Shown: positions 14,408 to 23,064, counted from the first letter of the stretch. The stretch is DNA of 33,960 nt from JAVZJR01 sp964435235 (GCA_964435235.1 CAYSXZ010000020.1:1-33960), one strand, 5' to 3'. Program-made: numbers and translations. Notes: generated by a model not told the origin, from the letters alone.

Positions 14408-17137
14408 TTCAAAGATTGCTACCTTCTTTACTCTTCCAGCTGCGATTCTATCACTCCCCCCACCATTTCCACCTAATGTATTTAGCGCTTTTGTCATCAT
14501 GTCCTTTGCACTATAACTACTATCTGAACTGGAGACGCAGACGATGTCGCCTTCCTTATTCATCACACATGCAGCGCAATTTTTCTCTGTTGAAAGCCTC
14601 TGTGCGAGCTTTCTGAGAAGTTGAACGTCAACATCTATTATCTTGATAATAGGTCTTCCGCTCTTGCATTCATTAACTATGCTCTTTGCTTCAGATGTTA
14701 TAACTTCCTCTCTTAGTTCTTCTATCTTTTTCCTTTGCTGCTTCCATTCATTAAAGAATCTTTCCGTGCTCTTGACAAGATCCGTATCTGAAACGCTGAG
14801 CACATTCGATGCCTCTCTTATTATTCTTTCCCTCTCTTGAATATACTCAACTGCTGTCATTCCTGCCTTTAGAGTAAGCCGCTCTACGCCATCTTGAACG
14901 CTTTCTCTTTTTACTATTTTAATTAAGCCTATCTCACCTGTGCTTTTTATCATATGGTGGGTTCCTCCGCATGCCTCATGATCTATTTCCCCTATGCTTA
15001 CAACGCGTAGTTCTTTTCCCGGAACCGCACCGCCTTGGTAGAGCCGAAAGCCATATTTTTCTTCGGCTTTGTTTCTAGGCAGCACTTCAATCTTTATTGG
15101 AAGATTCCTCATTATATACTCGTTCACTTTCCTCTCTGTCCTCTCAAGCTCCTCGTTAGTTATTCTTTTATAATGCGTAACATCAAGCTGTCCCTTATAT
15201 TCGTCTTTATAAGAACCTGCCTGCCACACATGCTTACCAAGAACCTCTCTGCATACTGCATTGAGGAGGTGGATCGCGGTATGGTGCCTGGTTATTGTTT
15301 TTCTTCTCTCCATATCTACCTCGCAATCTACCTCCATTCCTTTCTTAAACTTAGATGGATCTTTTACTTCATGAAGGATGACGCCAGCTGCCTTTAAAAC
15401 ATAGAGGACTGGCACTCCGGCTATCGTTCCGGTATCGGCAACTTGTCCTCCACCTTCTGGGTAGAACGCTGTTCTGTCAAGCACAACATATCTGTCCTTC
15501 ACTACGTCTATTATCTTAGCTTTGAATTTGCCGTCCTGTTCGTAATAAAGTATCTCTGTCTTTGGGATGTTTGGCAGCTCTGATACAAGCACCTTTTTCT
15601 TTTCCTCTTCCTTGCGCCCCTTTCCCTCCCCTTCTCTTACAAGGTCATAAAAATTTCCCGGTAGTTTAACACTAACTCCATTTTCTTTTGCGATCTCCAT
15701 AACATATTCCGGGGGGACGCCGTGACTTTTGTAGAGGAGAATAAGCTCGTCGCTTTCTATCACGCCCTCTGCCTCTCTTTCTTTATTGCTTATCCCGCTC
15801 ATATCTTTCTTTGCTTTTCTTATAATATTCGAAACAATGCTCCTTGCCTTCTCCTTTGTGGCGGTGTATTTCCTTCTCTCTTCTTCTATAACATCTATGC
15901 ATGTGTCCGTTCCTTCTTTTAAATGAGGAAAGAGATATCTTAGATGATTTGCATGGCCTTTTATTATCTCTTCATAGTTTATATCAAATTTATACCTCTC
16001 GGAAAATCCGAAAACCCTTCGCAAGATAAGTCGAAGATTATATCCTCCTCCGGAATTGCTAGGTAGCATACCATCAGTTACTGTAAAGAGTAGTGTGCAG
16101 AGATGGTCTGCAGTTGCATAAAGCGCTTGGAGTGGTTCAAGAGTTTTAAAAAGGGTTTCTTTTTCCAATCCAAGAAGTTTTGCGATGCGTTCCCTTTCAA
16201 GTTCGATATCGTTAACCTCGTCTATATTCAAACTCCCTGCTATTTTGGAAAATTTAAGAAGAAGATCTGGGTCTACCTCAACCCCCGCCTCCTTTTTCAT
16301 TTTTTTTATAACATCGCCAAAAACAACATCATAACTCATTACGTCTCCGGATGTCATCCACGCCAACCTGCTCAGACCTGCGCCCATGTCGATAACCTTT
16401 GTTTTCAGCTCTCTAGGACCTGATGGGGTAATCTCATATTGCATGAAAACACAGTTTCCGAGCTCCAGCCCGCGGACAAAGTACTCCATAGAAGGGCCGA
16501 AATTTCCTCCGCCAGCCCAAACATCCTCTTGAAAAACGATTTCCTCTTCAGGTATTCCCAACATCTTAAGATAATTTAGGTCGTGCTCTATAGCTTCATC
16601 CTTCCAATAGAATAACCCCGTCTTTTTTGTATTAAATGCGTGCTGCCCAATCATAACAAAGTTTGTGTAATGAGAACCAGTCACGCCAACGTTGGCAAGG
16701 TCTGGAAATCTTATGCATGGTTGAGGAACAATAAGAGGATTGTATGGTGGGTCGAGTTCTCCGCTGACGACGTATGGCTGAAAATCGTTTATGCTTGCTA
16801 TAGTAAAATAAAGATCGTCTCTCCATCGCGCGACAGTCGGGTACGGCTTTACATATCCATGCCCATGTGAAGTAAAGTATTTCTCTATAAGCTTCCATGT
16901 CTCTATATAGCTAAGTTTCTTTTTGACAGGAGTATTTCCTATGAACTGAAAGCCTATGCACCCAGCATCACTGCAAAGCTCTCGTGTATTTATGCTCCAA
17001 AACATCCTTCCGCACTTTGAGCATTTCTGCCTTTTGAATCCTCTTTTAACAAGGCTGTCTAAGAGGTAATGTTTTTTCCAGTCTTCTGAGAATTTTTTTC
17101 TTAACTCCTTCTTATCGATGTCCATCATATCCCTCAT
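14402..17137 (-). CDS. alaS: Alanyl-tRNA synthetase, archaeal type
   Basis: A 911-residue class II synthetase that charges tRNA-Ala. An archaeal N-terminal zinc motif (C-S-K-C, then C-S-D-A-G-C, residues 39-60) precedes the catalytic domain. This is followed by a tRNA-binding helical region, then the editing domain with T-R-H-H-T-A-I-H-L-L and the C-x-x-x-H-type site C-G-G-T-H-H, and the C-terminal oligomerisation domain. The ATG at 17137 overlaps the stop of the upstream 159-residue gene as ATGA, favouring it over the TTG at 17161. The two products are therefore made from one message. Confidence 0.97.
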   Translation of the reverse strand: MRDMMDIDKKELRKKFSEDWKKHYLLDSLVKRGFKRQKCSKCGRMFWSINTRELCSDAGCIGFQFIGNTPVKKKLSYIETWKLIEKYFTSHGHGYVKPYPTVARWRDDLYFTIASINDFQPYVVSGELDPPYNPLIVPQPCIRFPDLANVGVTGSHYTNFVMIGQHAFNTKKTGLFYWKDEAIEHDLNYLKMLGIPEEEIVFQEDVWAGGGNFGPSMEYFVRGLELGNCVFMQYEITPSGPRELKTKVIDMGAGLSRLAWMTSGDVMSYDVVFGDVIKKMKKEAGVEVDPDLLLKFSKIAGSLNIDEVNDIELERERIAKLLGLEKETLFKTLEPLQALYATADHLCTLLFTVTDGMLPSNSGGGYNLRLILRRVFGFSERYKFDINYEEIIKGHANHLRYLFPHLKEGTDTCIDVIEEERRKYTATKEKARSIVSNIIRKAKKDMSGISNKEREAEGVIESDELILLYKSHGVPPEYVMEIAKENGVSVKLPGNFYDLVREGEGKGRKEEEKKKVLVSELPNIPKTEILYYEQDGKFKAKIIDVVKDRYVVLDRTAFYPEGGGQVADTGTIAGVPVLYVLKAAGVILHEVKDPSKFKKGMEVDCEVDMERRKTITRHHTAIHLLNAVCREVLGKHVWQAGSYKDEYKGQLDVTHYKRITNEELERTERKVNEYIMRNLPIKIEVLPRNKAEEKYGFRLYQGGAVPGKELRVVSIGEIDHEACGGTHHMIKSTGEIGLIKIVKRESVQDGVERLTLKAGMTAVEYIQERERIIREASNVLSVSDTDLVKSTERFFNEWKQQRKKIEELREEVITSEAKSIVNECKSGRPIIKIIDVDVQLLRKLAQRLSTEKNCAACVMNKEGDIVCVSSSDSSYSAKDMMTKALNTLGGNGGGSDRIAAGRVKKVAIFEL

Positions 17138-17613
17138 TCTGTTTTCCTTGTAATCTCCCAAGTTGGTGGAACACCGGAAAGAACAAGCGCAGTGGCTGAC
17201 TCAACAAATATTTCTGCTACTGAGAGAGTCTTGATTACTTCTTCCTTGAGTTCCTCAGATTTTTTAAAACCAAAGAATTGGACGATTTTTTCTATGATCC
17301 CTCTGTTTGAAGGAGCGTTAATTTCTATTCTTCGCCATTCTCTAACAAGTTCTGGTTTTCCGTGCTTTTTTTCTATGTATTCAAAAGCACTCTCTATTGT
17401 TTTTGCGACATAACCATCGTTGTACATCATTGCTGTAACGGCCATTCTTATTGCATTCTTTGCATCTTCATATGCATCCTCATATAGCCCTCTTTCTAGC
17501 TCTGTCCTTGCAGTCTCGAGGAAGTTTGTTGCAGTTTCCACCGCAAAAACAGCTCTTGATGGTTCGGGCGTCATGCGTATTGCGCCGACTATAGTTTCTT
17601 CGCTATCCGACAT
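17134..17613 (-). CDS. HEPN-like helical protein coupled to alaS
   Basis: A 159-residue protein. The segment near 25-70 (E-T-A-x-N-F-L-E-T-A, then Y-E-D-A-Y-E-D-A-K-N-A-I-R-M-A) has the alanine-rich helical pattern of HEPN domains. However, the catalytic R-x4-6-H motif of HEPN ribonucleases is not visible, so it is probably a non-nuclease relative or merely similar. Its stop overlaps the alaS start in an ATGA arrangement, hinting at a role linked to translation or tRNA, which is inference. The start at 17613 is the first ATG and has no competing site nearby. Confidence 0.6.
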   Translation of the reverse strand: MSDSEETIVGAIRMTPEPSRAVFAVETATNFLETARTELERGLYEDAYEDAKNAIRMAVTAMMYNDGYVAKTIESAFEYIEKKHGKPELVREWRRIEINAPSNRGIIEKIVQFFGFKKSEELKEEVIKTLSVAEIFVESATALVLSGVPPTWEITRKTE

Positions 17614-17638
17614 AAAAAAAGATTTAACAATAACTATT

Positions 17639-17950
17639 TTAAGTGCTTCCCTTGAGAGAGCGAATGGTAGTAAGATATCTATTCGGAATACCGTCCTGAA
17701 TATTCTCTATGTTTTGAGCAGTTTTAACAGAAGAATCGGCTTCGTAAGGTGTTTTATGATATACGTATTTTGAGTTTTTCATACTATCATTCATATTTCT
17801 GAATGTATTGGATGGACTATATAGTTGCTTTTCTACTTTAGTTGGTAACTCTACTTTAGTTGGTAACTCGATTTTTTTTCCTTTGATTTTTTCTTCTATT
17901 TCTTCTCGTTCCTTCACAACCCTCTCTGTCATTTGACCACTTTTTTCCAT
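17639..17950 (-). CDS. Hypothetical low-complexity protein with an internal 18-base repeat
   Basis: About 103 residues from the ATG at 17950. The first 35 residues are Lys/Glu-rich. A six-residue unit, E-L-P-T-K-V, then occurs twice in a row, encoded by an 18-base tandem duplication near 17836-17872. The rest is polar and probably disordered. It shares the TTTATAAA element at 17979-17986 with the divergent TPR gene, which gives the main support for its being expressed. I recognise no family, and it may be a fast-evolving or spurious gene. Confidence 0.4.
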   Translation of the reverse strand: MEKSGQMTERVVKEREEIEEKIKGKKIELPTKVELPTKVEKQLYSPSNTFRNMNDSMKNSKYVYHKTPYEADSSVKTAQNIENIQDGIPNRYLTTIRSLKGST

Positions 17951-17978
17951 TTTTGGAAATATAATATGGATAAAACTA

Positions 17979-17986
17979 TTTATAAA
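17979..17986. promoter_or_regulatory. Palindromic TATA box shared by two divergent genes
   Basis: TTTATAAA is centred about 27 bases before the TPR gene's ATG (18009, plus strand) and about 32 bases before the ATG at 17950 (minus strand). One symmetric TATA element could therefore serve both directions, giving a leaderless TPR mRNA. No other TATA-like octamer lies in the 58-base gap. Confidence 0.5.
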
Positions 17987-18008
17987 TCTACCTTTGGCTA
18001 TTATTTGC

Positions 18009-18515
18009 ATGGGCGAGCTGGAAAATGCGAGAACGTTGATAGCTTCTGGCAGGTATAAAGAAGCACAGAAGATGCTTAATAAACTTATTATGCACGATAG
18101 AGAAAATGACCAGTTGTGGTACCTGCTTGCTATCCTTGCGCTTAAATTAAAGAACTATGAAAGCGTTCACGAATATCTAGAAAGAGCAATTGCCATAAAT
18201 AAAAAACCAGAATACCTTCAGCTTAAGGGAATGGCGCATATGGAGATATTTGAAATAAATGAAGCAATAGAATCATTCAACGAACTTCTTAAAATAGAAC
18301 CGAATCATCTTGAAGGTAATTTCTTTCTAGCGATATGTTATCTTCTTATCGATGACCCGCAAAGTGAGATTTACATCAAGAAGGCTTATCAAATAGATAA
18401 AAAAAGAACAAAACGACTTCTAAAAAATTTCTTCGATGAATTCATAAGCTACCTGCCTGAAACGGATGAAGACACTAAAAGAAAGATAGAAAAGGAACTT
18501 GAAACACTTAGCTAG
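18009..18515 (+). CDS. TPR repeat protein
   Basis: A 168-residue protein made almost wholly of tetratricopeptide repeats, helix pairs that form protein-binding scaffolds. Four units can be traced from residue 2. They include A-x-x-L-I-x-x-G-R-Y-K-E-A, W-Y-L-L-A-I-L-A-L-K-L-K-N-Y, and N-E-A-I-E-S-F-N-E-L-L-K-I-E-P-N. The C-terminus is a charged helix. The ATG at 18009 fits the TATA box 27 bases upstream. It stands alone and converges on the next gene with an 8-base overlap. The partner is unknown. Confidence 0.8.
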   Translation: MGELENARTLIASGRYKEAQKMLNKLIMHDRENDQLWYLLAILALKLKNYESVHEYLERAIAINKKPEYLQLKGMAHMEIFEINEAIESFNELLKIEPNHLEGNFFLAICYLLIDDPQSEIYIKKAYQIDKKRTKRLLKNFFDEFISYLPETDEDTKRKIEKELETLS

Positions 18516-19416
18516 AAACGCTTTTTCTCATAAGCTCGAGCCATGTCTTCTCTCTTACTCTCTTTATTTGTATCTCCCTTGCTATCTTTTCGAGTTGACT
18601 CTCTTTTGTTTTCGACCACCAACCGCCTCTTTTCTTAAGTGCAGAAACAAGATCTGGGTTTGTTAGAAGGATGTGTTTTATCATTCTATTTATTTTGTTC
18701 ACCTTATTTTCTGCATCTTCGAGTGCTTTTTTTGCGCTGTATTCCGCGACTGTTCCCCGTCCCTTTGCTTCCTCGTATTTCTTTTGCTTTTCTGCGACAA
18801 CAAATTCTAAAATCCTTTTTCTTTCTATAAATCTATGCAGCACTACATTTATCAGCGGGCTGTTTAATAGTATTAACCATCCTGCTCTCCTGCGCTCTCT
18901 GTTCATTTCATTTATTATTTCTAACGCCTCCTCTTTCTCCACATCGCCCTTTATCGCATTCTTTAATAAAGGATAGGTCGCGCCAAGCTGTTTTCCATTT
19001 ATTGTTCCAGTCCATTTTTCGAGAAATCTTTTTGCATCTCGCAATTGCCTTCTTTCTGCTATTATCATGCTAATCTTTTCTGCTGCCTCCTTCTCGCTTA
19101 ATGGTTTTGCATTCTCAAAAAGAAAGGATTTTTTTCTTATTATCTTACCAATACCTTCGTACTCTTTAAAAACCTCAAGAAGTTCAGGAAAATATTTTTT
19201 TAGATGTCTTAATTCATCTACATTTTCATAAAGTCTTTCAACAACCTCCGCTCTCTTTCGTTGTATTTCTTTGCTGACCTCTTCTATCTCCTCCTTAAGC
19301 TGTTTATCATATATCTCGTTATACTGCTTGTTAAGCTCCCTTAGCCTTCTCTCCTTTTCAGATAGATATTCTGCAGCTTTTTCAAGATAAACAATAAGGA
19401 GTTCGTCCTCAGGCAT
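18508..19416 (-). CDS. Hypothetical coiled-coil protein
   Basis: About 302 residues, dominated by charged helices. Long coiled-coil stretches appear near residues 8-60 and 170-230, and the C-terminus is basic with W-W and K-R-G-G-W elements. No signal peptide, membrane segment or enzymatic motif. The ATG at 19416 follows a strong GGAGG site, which favours it over the upstream in-frame ATG at 19443. It converges with the TPR gene. A structural or nucleic-acid-associated role is possible from the charge pattern, but I cannot assign a family. Confidence 0.7.
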   Translation of the reverse strand: MPEDELLIVYLEKAAEYLSEKERRLRELNKQYNEIYDKQLKEEIEEVSKEIQRKRAEVVERLYENVDELRHLKKYFPELLEVFKEYEGIGKIIRKKSFLFENAKPLSEKEAAEKISMIIAERRQLRDAKRFLEKWTGTINGKQLGATYPLLKNAIKGDVEKEEALEIINEMNRERRRAGWLILLNSPLINVVLHRFIERKRILEFVVAEKQKKYEEAKGRGTVAEYSAKKALEDAENKVNKINRMIKHILLTNPDLVSALKKRGGWWSKTKESQLEKIAREIQIKRVREKTWLELMRKSVSS

Positions 19417-19577
19417 AACAAACCTCCGATGCTGCTTATGCACAAGTCTGAATAGAGAATGGAGTATTGCAACTTTAAATTGTTATCTTTTTGATAGGGA
19501 CAAATCGGCTGATATTATAAAACGTTTTTGTACTTAATTGGCTGATAAGGCCAGAAGATAATGGTCGATATTAGAAC

Positions 19578-20528
19578 GTGAAAATCGAAATCTACGAAAA
19601 AATTACCGATGCCTTGTTGAGATGGAATCTTTGGAGTAATCTTAAAGAAGAGCTCTTTGAGCGGGAGGATGTAGAACGCAGTATAGCCCTCATGAAAAAC
19701 AAAATGGCGCTAATTATTCTAGGAATAAGAAGATGCGGAAAGAGCAAATTTTCCATTCTTTTAGTAAGAAAACAGAAGTTAGAACCTCGTTCCATCATAA
19801 TAAATTTTGAGGACCCGGTAATTTCCTCACACATAAAAGAAGGAACAGATCTTCTAAATTACCTCGAAATGTTTTCAAGGAATAGATTCAAGCCAGAAAT
19901 CGTTATTCTCGATGAACCGACGGTAGTTGAAGGATGGCATCGAAGCGTTAGAACACTGCTTGATACTAGATTTTCAAATATTGTAATCACGGGTTCCAAC
20001 AAATCCCTTTTGGAACGCGATGTAAGTCGTGTACTTGGTGGAAGGTATATGTGCAATACGGAGGATTTCCGGAGGTTGTTCTCTCTGATAAAAAACACGC
20101 AATTCTTTCAGCGTATTTCAACAGTATTGTGTTAAATGATGTTGCATTAAGAATTAATGTAAGGAATATTAAAAAACTTGAGGTGGTTGCGAGGGTGCTT
20201 GCGGAAAATCCGGCCACATTACTCTCTTTTAGCAAAGTCCAAAAACCATCGAGCCAATTGTTACAGTAAAAAAGATATTGCTCTGCGACAACGGCTTCCA
20301 CACATTGTTCTATGCTGGAAGAGGTGAAAAGAAAGGAAGACTAATTGAGAATACAGTAGGTGTACAACTCTTAAGGAGATATGGAAAAAAGAATGTCTTC
20401 TACCATCGCAGCCAGGAAGGATATGAAAAAGAGAGGTTAGGGCGATCATAAAGGCTTCGGATGTATTTGATACAAAGAATCTGGAGATTATAACTTGGGA
20501 CTACGAAAAAGAAATAATAATTATATAG
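19578..20528 (+). pseudogene. Decayed AAA/DUF4143 (AAA_14) ATPase
   Basis: The first ~155 residues show a clear ATPase: Walker A G-I-R-R-C-G-K-S, Walker B I-V-I-L-D-E, and the family motif V-E-G-W-H-R-S-V-R-x-L-L-D then I-V-I-T-G-S-N. After G-G-R-Y (near 20047) about 50 residues expected in the family are absent. The match resumes in another frame with Y-G-G-F-P-E-V-V. Further gaps and frame changes follow before C-D-N-G-F, N-T-V-G-V-Q-L-L-R-R-Y and the C-terminal I-I-T-W-D-Y-E. The remains thus cover the whole gene in several pieces. GTG at 19578 is the likely former start. These ATPases are common, mobile archaeal paralogues. Confidence 0.85.
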
Positions 20529-21381
20529 ATTTAAGCAAAGACCTATAGGCCTGCTGCATCTTTAATGCATCTAGATCGAGCTTCGGGCTTTCGGAGATGA
20601 TGATTCCAGAATAACCATTCTCCGCAAGCACCTTCATAAGAGGTTTATAAGGTGGAATGTTTCTCGTACCAAGCGGAAGATGATTTCTCTCTCCCTTTTC
20701 ATTATATTCTATCTCAGAAAAATGAGAGTGGAAGTGTTTCACATAATCCCCAAGTTCCCTTTCCAGTTTTTCAAATATCTTGCGGTAATCATCCTCACTT
20801 TTTATTATCACGTCTCCTCTTGCATGCATGTGCGCAAAATCTATAACCGGCTGGACAAAATCAAGTTCTCTAGAAAGCCTTACTACCTCATCAAACCCCC
20901 CAAACTGAGAGCGCTTACCTACAGTTTCCGCTCCAAGAATAATATCTATTCCTTCTCCATTTATCTTCTCCCATGCATTCTTAAGCGATTCCTTTGCTAC
21001 CTTATACGCCTCTTCCTTGGAAAGCTTTTGATAAAAACCTGGATGAAAAACAGTTATCCTTCCGCCAGCAGCGTGGGTTATCTTTGCTGCCTCGTAGATA
21101 TTCCGTAATGTCGTTCTTTGTTTCTCCTTTATTGTCGAACAGAAATTAATGAAATACGGGGCATGAGAGGATAGAGATATGTCAAGCTTCTCTGCAGTTT
21201 TCTTTATCTCTTCTGCATCCTTCTCTTTTAATCTTACTCCTTGCACAAATTCCATTTCCATTGCATCAAGGCCTATCTCCCTGCAACATTTTACTCCATC
21301 CAATGTACTCCTACCGCCGCATTGTATCGGTATTCCCGCAGGTCCGAATTTTATCTTACTGGCAGAGGTGAGTAAGTTCAT
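20521..21381 (-). CDS. Endonuclease IV-like TIM-barrel protein
   Basis: A 286-residue TIM barrel of the AP endonuclease 2 superfamily. Metal-site histidines and acids appear in order: S-S-H-A-P-Y-F-I-N, T-V-F-H-P-G-F-Y, G-A-E-T-V-G-K, V-I-D-F-A-H-M-H-A-R-G, F-H-S-H-F-S, and the final I-I-S-E-S-P. This matches the archaeal endonuclease IV-like group, which in characterised members cuts DNA at abasic sites using three metal ions. The ATG at 21381 follows GGAGAGGTG and overlaps the lipoprotein gene by 26 bases. A sugar isomerase/epimerase from the same superfamily is the main alternative. Confidence 0.8.
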   Translation of the reverse strand: MNLLTSASKIKFGPAGIPIQCGGRSTLDGVKCCREIGLDAMEMEFVQGVRLKEKDAEEIKKTAEKLDISLSSHAPYFINFCSTIKEKQRTTLRNIYEAAKITHAAGGRITVFHPGFYQKLSKEEAYKVAKESLKNAWEKINGEGIDIILGAETVGKRSQFGGFDEVVRLSRELDFVQPVIDFAHMHARGDVIIKSEDDYRKIFEKLERELGDYVKHFHSHFSEIEYNEKGERNHLPLGTRNIPPYKPLMKVLAENGYSGIIISESPKLDLDALKMQQAYRSLLKSI

Positions 21382-22210
21382 TGCACACCTCTCCTGAAAC
21401 ACAATCATCGTCTTTGTCGCAATAGCCTGCCTTTGCAACACAACGATGCTCCACGCAGTTTTGCCATGACCCGCAATCTACCGCGCTTCCGCAATGGTCC
21501 GCTCTATGAACGCACAGGTGTAATTTTGAAGAGCAGTATTCCCACCATTGACAATCGTTATCAGCAGCACAGTACCCTTGTCTTGCAACACACCTGTGTT
21601 CTGTTGTATCGCACTTTGCCCAACTCTCGCAGTTCTCATCGTTTATACAATATCCTTTTTTCGGGATGCAGTTATGCGTCTTGCTGTCGCAACCCTGCCA
21701 TGCCTCGCAATCTCCATCAAAATTGCATCTGCCAGGAAGAAGCTTGCATCTCTTCGCTGAAGTATCGCACTCTTCCCAGCCAAGACAATCGCTGTTACGC
21801 ACGCAGAATCCGGTCTTTGGCGAGCAGATGTGTCTTGTTGGATGGCAATATTCAAATGTTTTATTACACTGGTCATCGCTATCACAGAAACCTGGTGCTG
21901 GTCTACAGTACCTCTCGGCATCGCAAACCTGCCATGTATTACAATCCCTATCAACGGTACATCTTCCGGGCAGGTGCATACAAATTTTCGTCTTTGAATC
22001 GCAAAACTTAAGAGGGTCGCCGCAGTCCGCATCTGAAGTACAATACCCTGGTCTTAGGGCACAATATCCGGATGTAAGGTCTGGTGTTAGATTGCAGAAT
22101 TCATAGCTCTTGCAATCCTTGTCCGCAGTACATTTTGCTCCACCCCTTTCCAGACAGCCTAAGAGCAACAACCCTATAAACAACAGAGAAACAAAGATTA
22201 TCCTTTTCAT
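21356..22210 (-). CDS. Cysteine-rich lipoprotein with ten 4-Cys repeats
   Basis: A 284-residue secreted protein. The N-terminus is a basic, hydrophobic signal ending in a lipobox-like L-L-G-C with C19. The rest consists of ten tandem units of about 25 residues, each with four cysteines in the pattern C-x5-C-x5-C-x(5-8)-C. Units commonly start G-Y/F/R-C and contain D-C-x-x-W-x-x-C-D. Forty cysteines would allow about twenty disulfides, giving a rigid rod outside the membrane. The pattern resembles EB/Dickkopf-like disulfide modules, but I would not claim homology. It overlaps the endonuclease IV-like gene start. A binding or adhesion role is inference. Confidence 0.85.
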   Translation of the reverse strand: MKRIIFVSLLFIGLLLLGCLERGGAKCTADKDCKSYEFCNLTPDLTSGYCALRPGYCTSDADCGDPLKFCDSKTKICMHLPGRCTVDRDCNTWQVCDAERYCRPAPGFCDSDDQCNKTFEYCHPTRHICSPKTGFCVRNSDCLGWEECDTSAKRCKLLPGRCNFDGDCEAWQGCDSKTHNCIPKKGYCINDENCESWAKCDTTEHRCVARQGYCAADNDCQWWEYCSSKLHLCVHRADHCGSAVDCGSWQNCVEHRCVAKAGYCDKDDDCVSGEVCNELTHLCQ

Positions 22211-22235
22211 AAAGCCACCTGATTTGACTAACGGA

Positions 22236-22916
22236 TTAACGAGATAAGTTTAAAACGTTTGATATAAGCCCCTTGAAATCTGGCAATACTACATCGGCCT
22301 TGCTTGGGCCGGTGCTGTATTTTCCCCTCATTATCCTTATTGTATAAAGCCCTACTGCCTTTGCAGGAAGAATATCCGTGTCTTCCCTATCTCCAATCAT
22401 GACGCACTCCTTTGGCTCTGCTTTTATTTTCTTTAGAACGTACCGGAAGAAAGCAGGCCCCTTTTTTATGCCAAGCTCATCCGAAACAAAAACCTCATCA
22501 AAATAAAGCGCAACCCCAAGTCTAATAAGTTTATCCCACTGCTTAACGGAAATACCATTCGTCGCAACGTAAAGTCGATAACCGAGCTCTTTCATCTCAA
22601 GAAGAGTACTGGGAACATCTGGATATGGTTGGATCGCTGCCTTTGTATCATGATAAGCGCCAGTAGCAGCAGCAACAAATCTGGCAGGATTTTCGATCTT
22701 TCTTTCCTTCATTCTTTTAAGAAGAAGATCAAAATGTCTCGGATAGTTCGAACCCTTCTCCTCTATTATTTTGTTGAGTATTTCAAGAAGTTCGTCTTCT
22801 GTTGCGTACAATCCCATTCTTATCATAGCACGTACTGCGTTTCTTCTAGCAAGTGCAGCAAACTCGCTCGATGGAAAAAGAGTGTCGTCTATATCGAAGA
22901 GCAAGTTATTTATCAT
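22236..22916 (-). CDS. HAD-family phosphatase
   Basis: A 226-residue HAD hydrolase of the Rossmann type with a helical cap. Motif I is F-D-I-D-D-T-L (D8 nucleophile, D10 acid). Motif II is V-A-T-N-G near 117-121, motif III is the lysine in K-K-G-P-A (about 153), and motif IV is M-I-G-D-R-E-D-T-D near 171-179. The cap lies between motifs I and II. It resembles the archaeal/eukaryotic subgroup that hydrolyses small phosphometabolites, but the substrate cannot be told. It lies 26 bases upstream of the lipoprotein gene on the same strand and may share its transcript. Confidence 0.88.
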   Translation of the reverse strand: MINNLLFDIDDTLFPSSEFAALARRNAVRAMIRMGLYATEDELLEILNKIIEEKGSNYPRHFDLLLKRMKERKIENPARFVAAATGAYHDTKAAIQPYPDVPSTLLEMKELGYRLYVATNGISVKQWDKLIRLGVALYFDEVFVSDELGIKKGPAFFRYVLKKIKAEPKECVMIGDREDTDILPAKAVGLYTIRIMRGKYSTGPSKADVVLPDFKGLISNVLNLSR

Positions 22917-22950
22917 GAAGATTAATTGGAAAGGAAGAAATAAAAGACAT

Positions 22951-23064
22951 TGCAGGGGAGGAGATTCGAACTCCCGAACTCACTAAGAGACCAGACCCTG
23001 AATCTGGCGCCTCTAGACCACGCCTTATTTCTATAAACGTGTTTGACCACTCGGCAACCCCTGC
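22951..23064 (-). tRNA. tRNA-Leu(CAG) with 30-nt D-loop intron
   Basis: On the minus strand the acceptor GCAGGGG/CCCCTGC, anticodon stem CCAGA/TCTGG with CAG anticodon, class II variable arm and T arm GGGAG-TTCGAAT-CTCCT identify tRNA-Leu; the discriminator is A. The anticodon loop is intact. The D stem GCC/GGC is instead separated by an insert with a CACG/CGTG hairpin. Bulges AAA and AGA are each cut after the second base. This removes 30 bases (13013-type numbering in window: 23013-23042) and leaves GCC-GAGTGGTCAAA-GGC, the classic tRNA-Leu D arm. The mature length is 84. The central helix is weak, with one mismatch. Confidence 0.88.

Noticed and set aside
20521..21381. Sugar-phosphate isomerase as first choice for the TIM barrel
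   Set aside because: The order of H-A-P-Y, F-H-P-G, E-T-x-G-K, D-F-A-H and H-S-H-F fits the archaeal endonuclease IV-like group better, so isomerase is kept only as an alternative.
21433..22106. Plus-strand Cys/His-containing frames opposite the cysteine-rich gene
   Set aside because: Their composition follows from the reverse complement of the repeated cysteine modules; they have no credible starts and several mutually overlapping frames.
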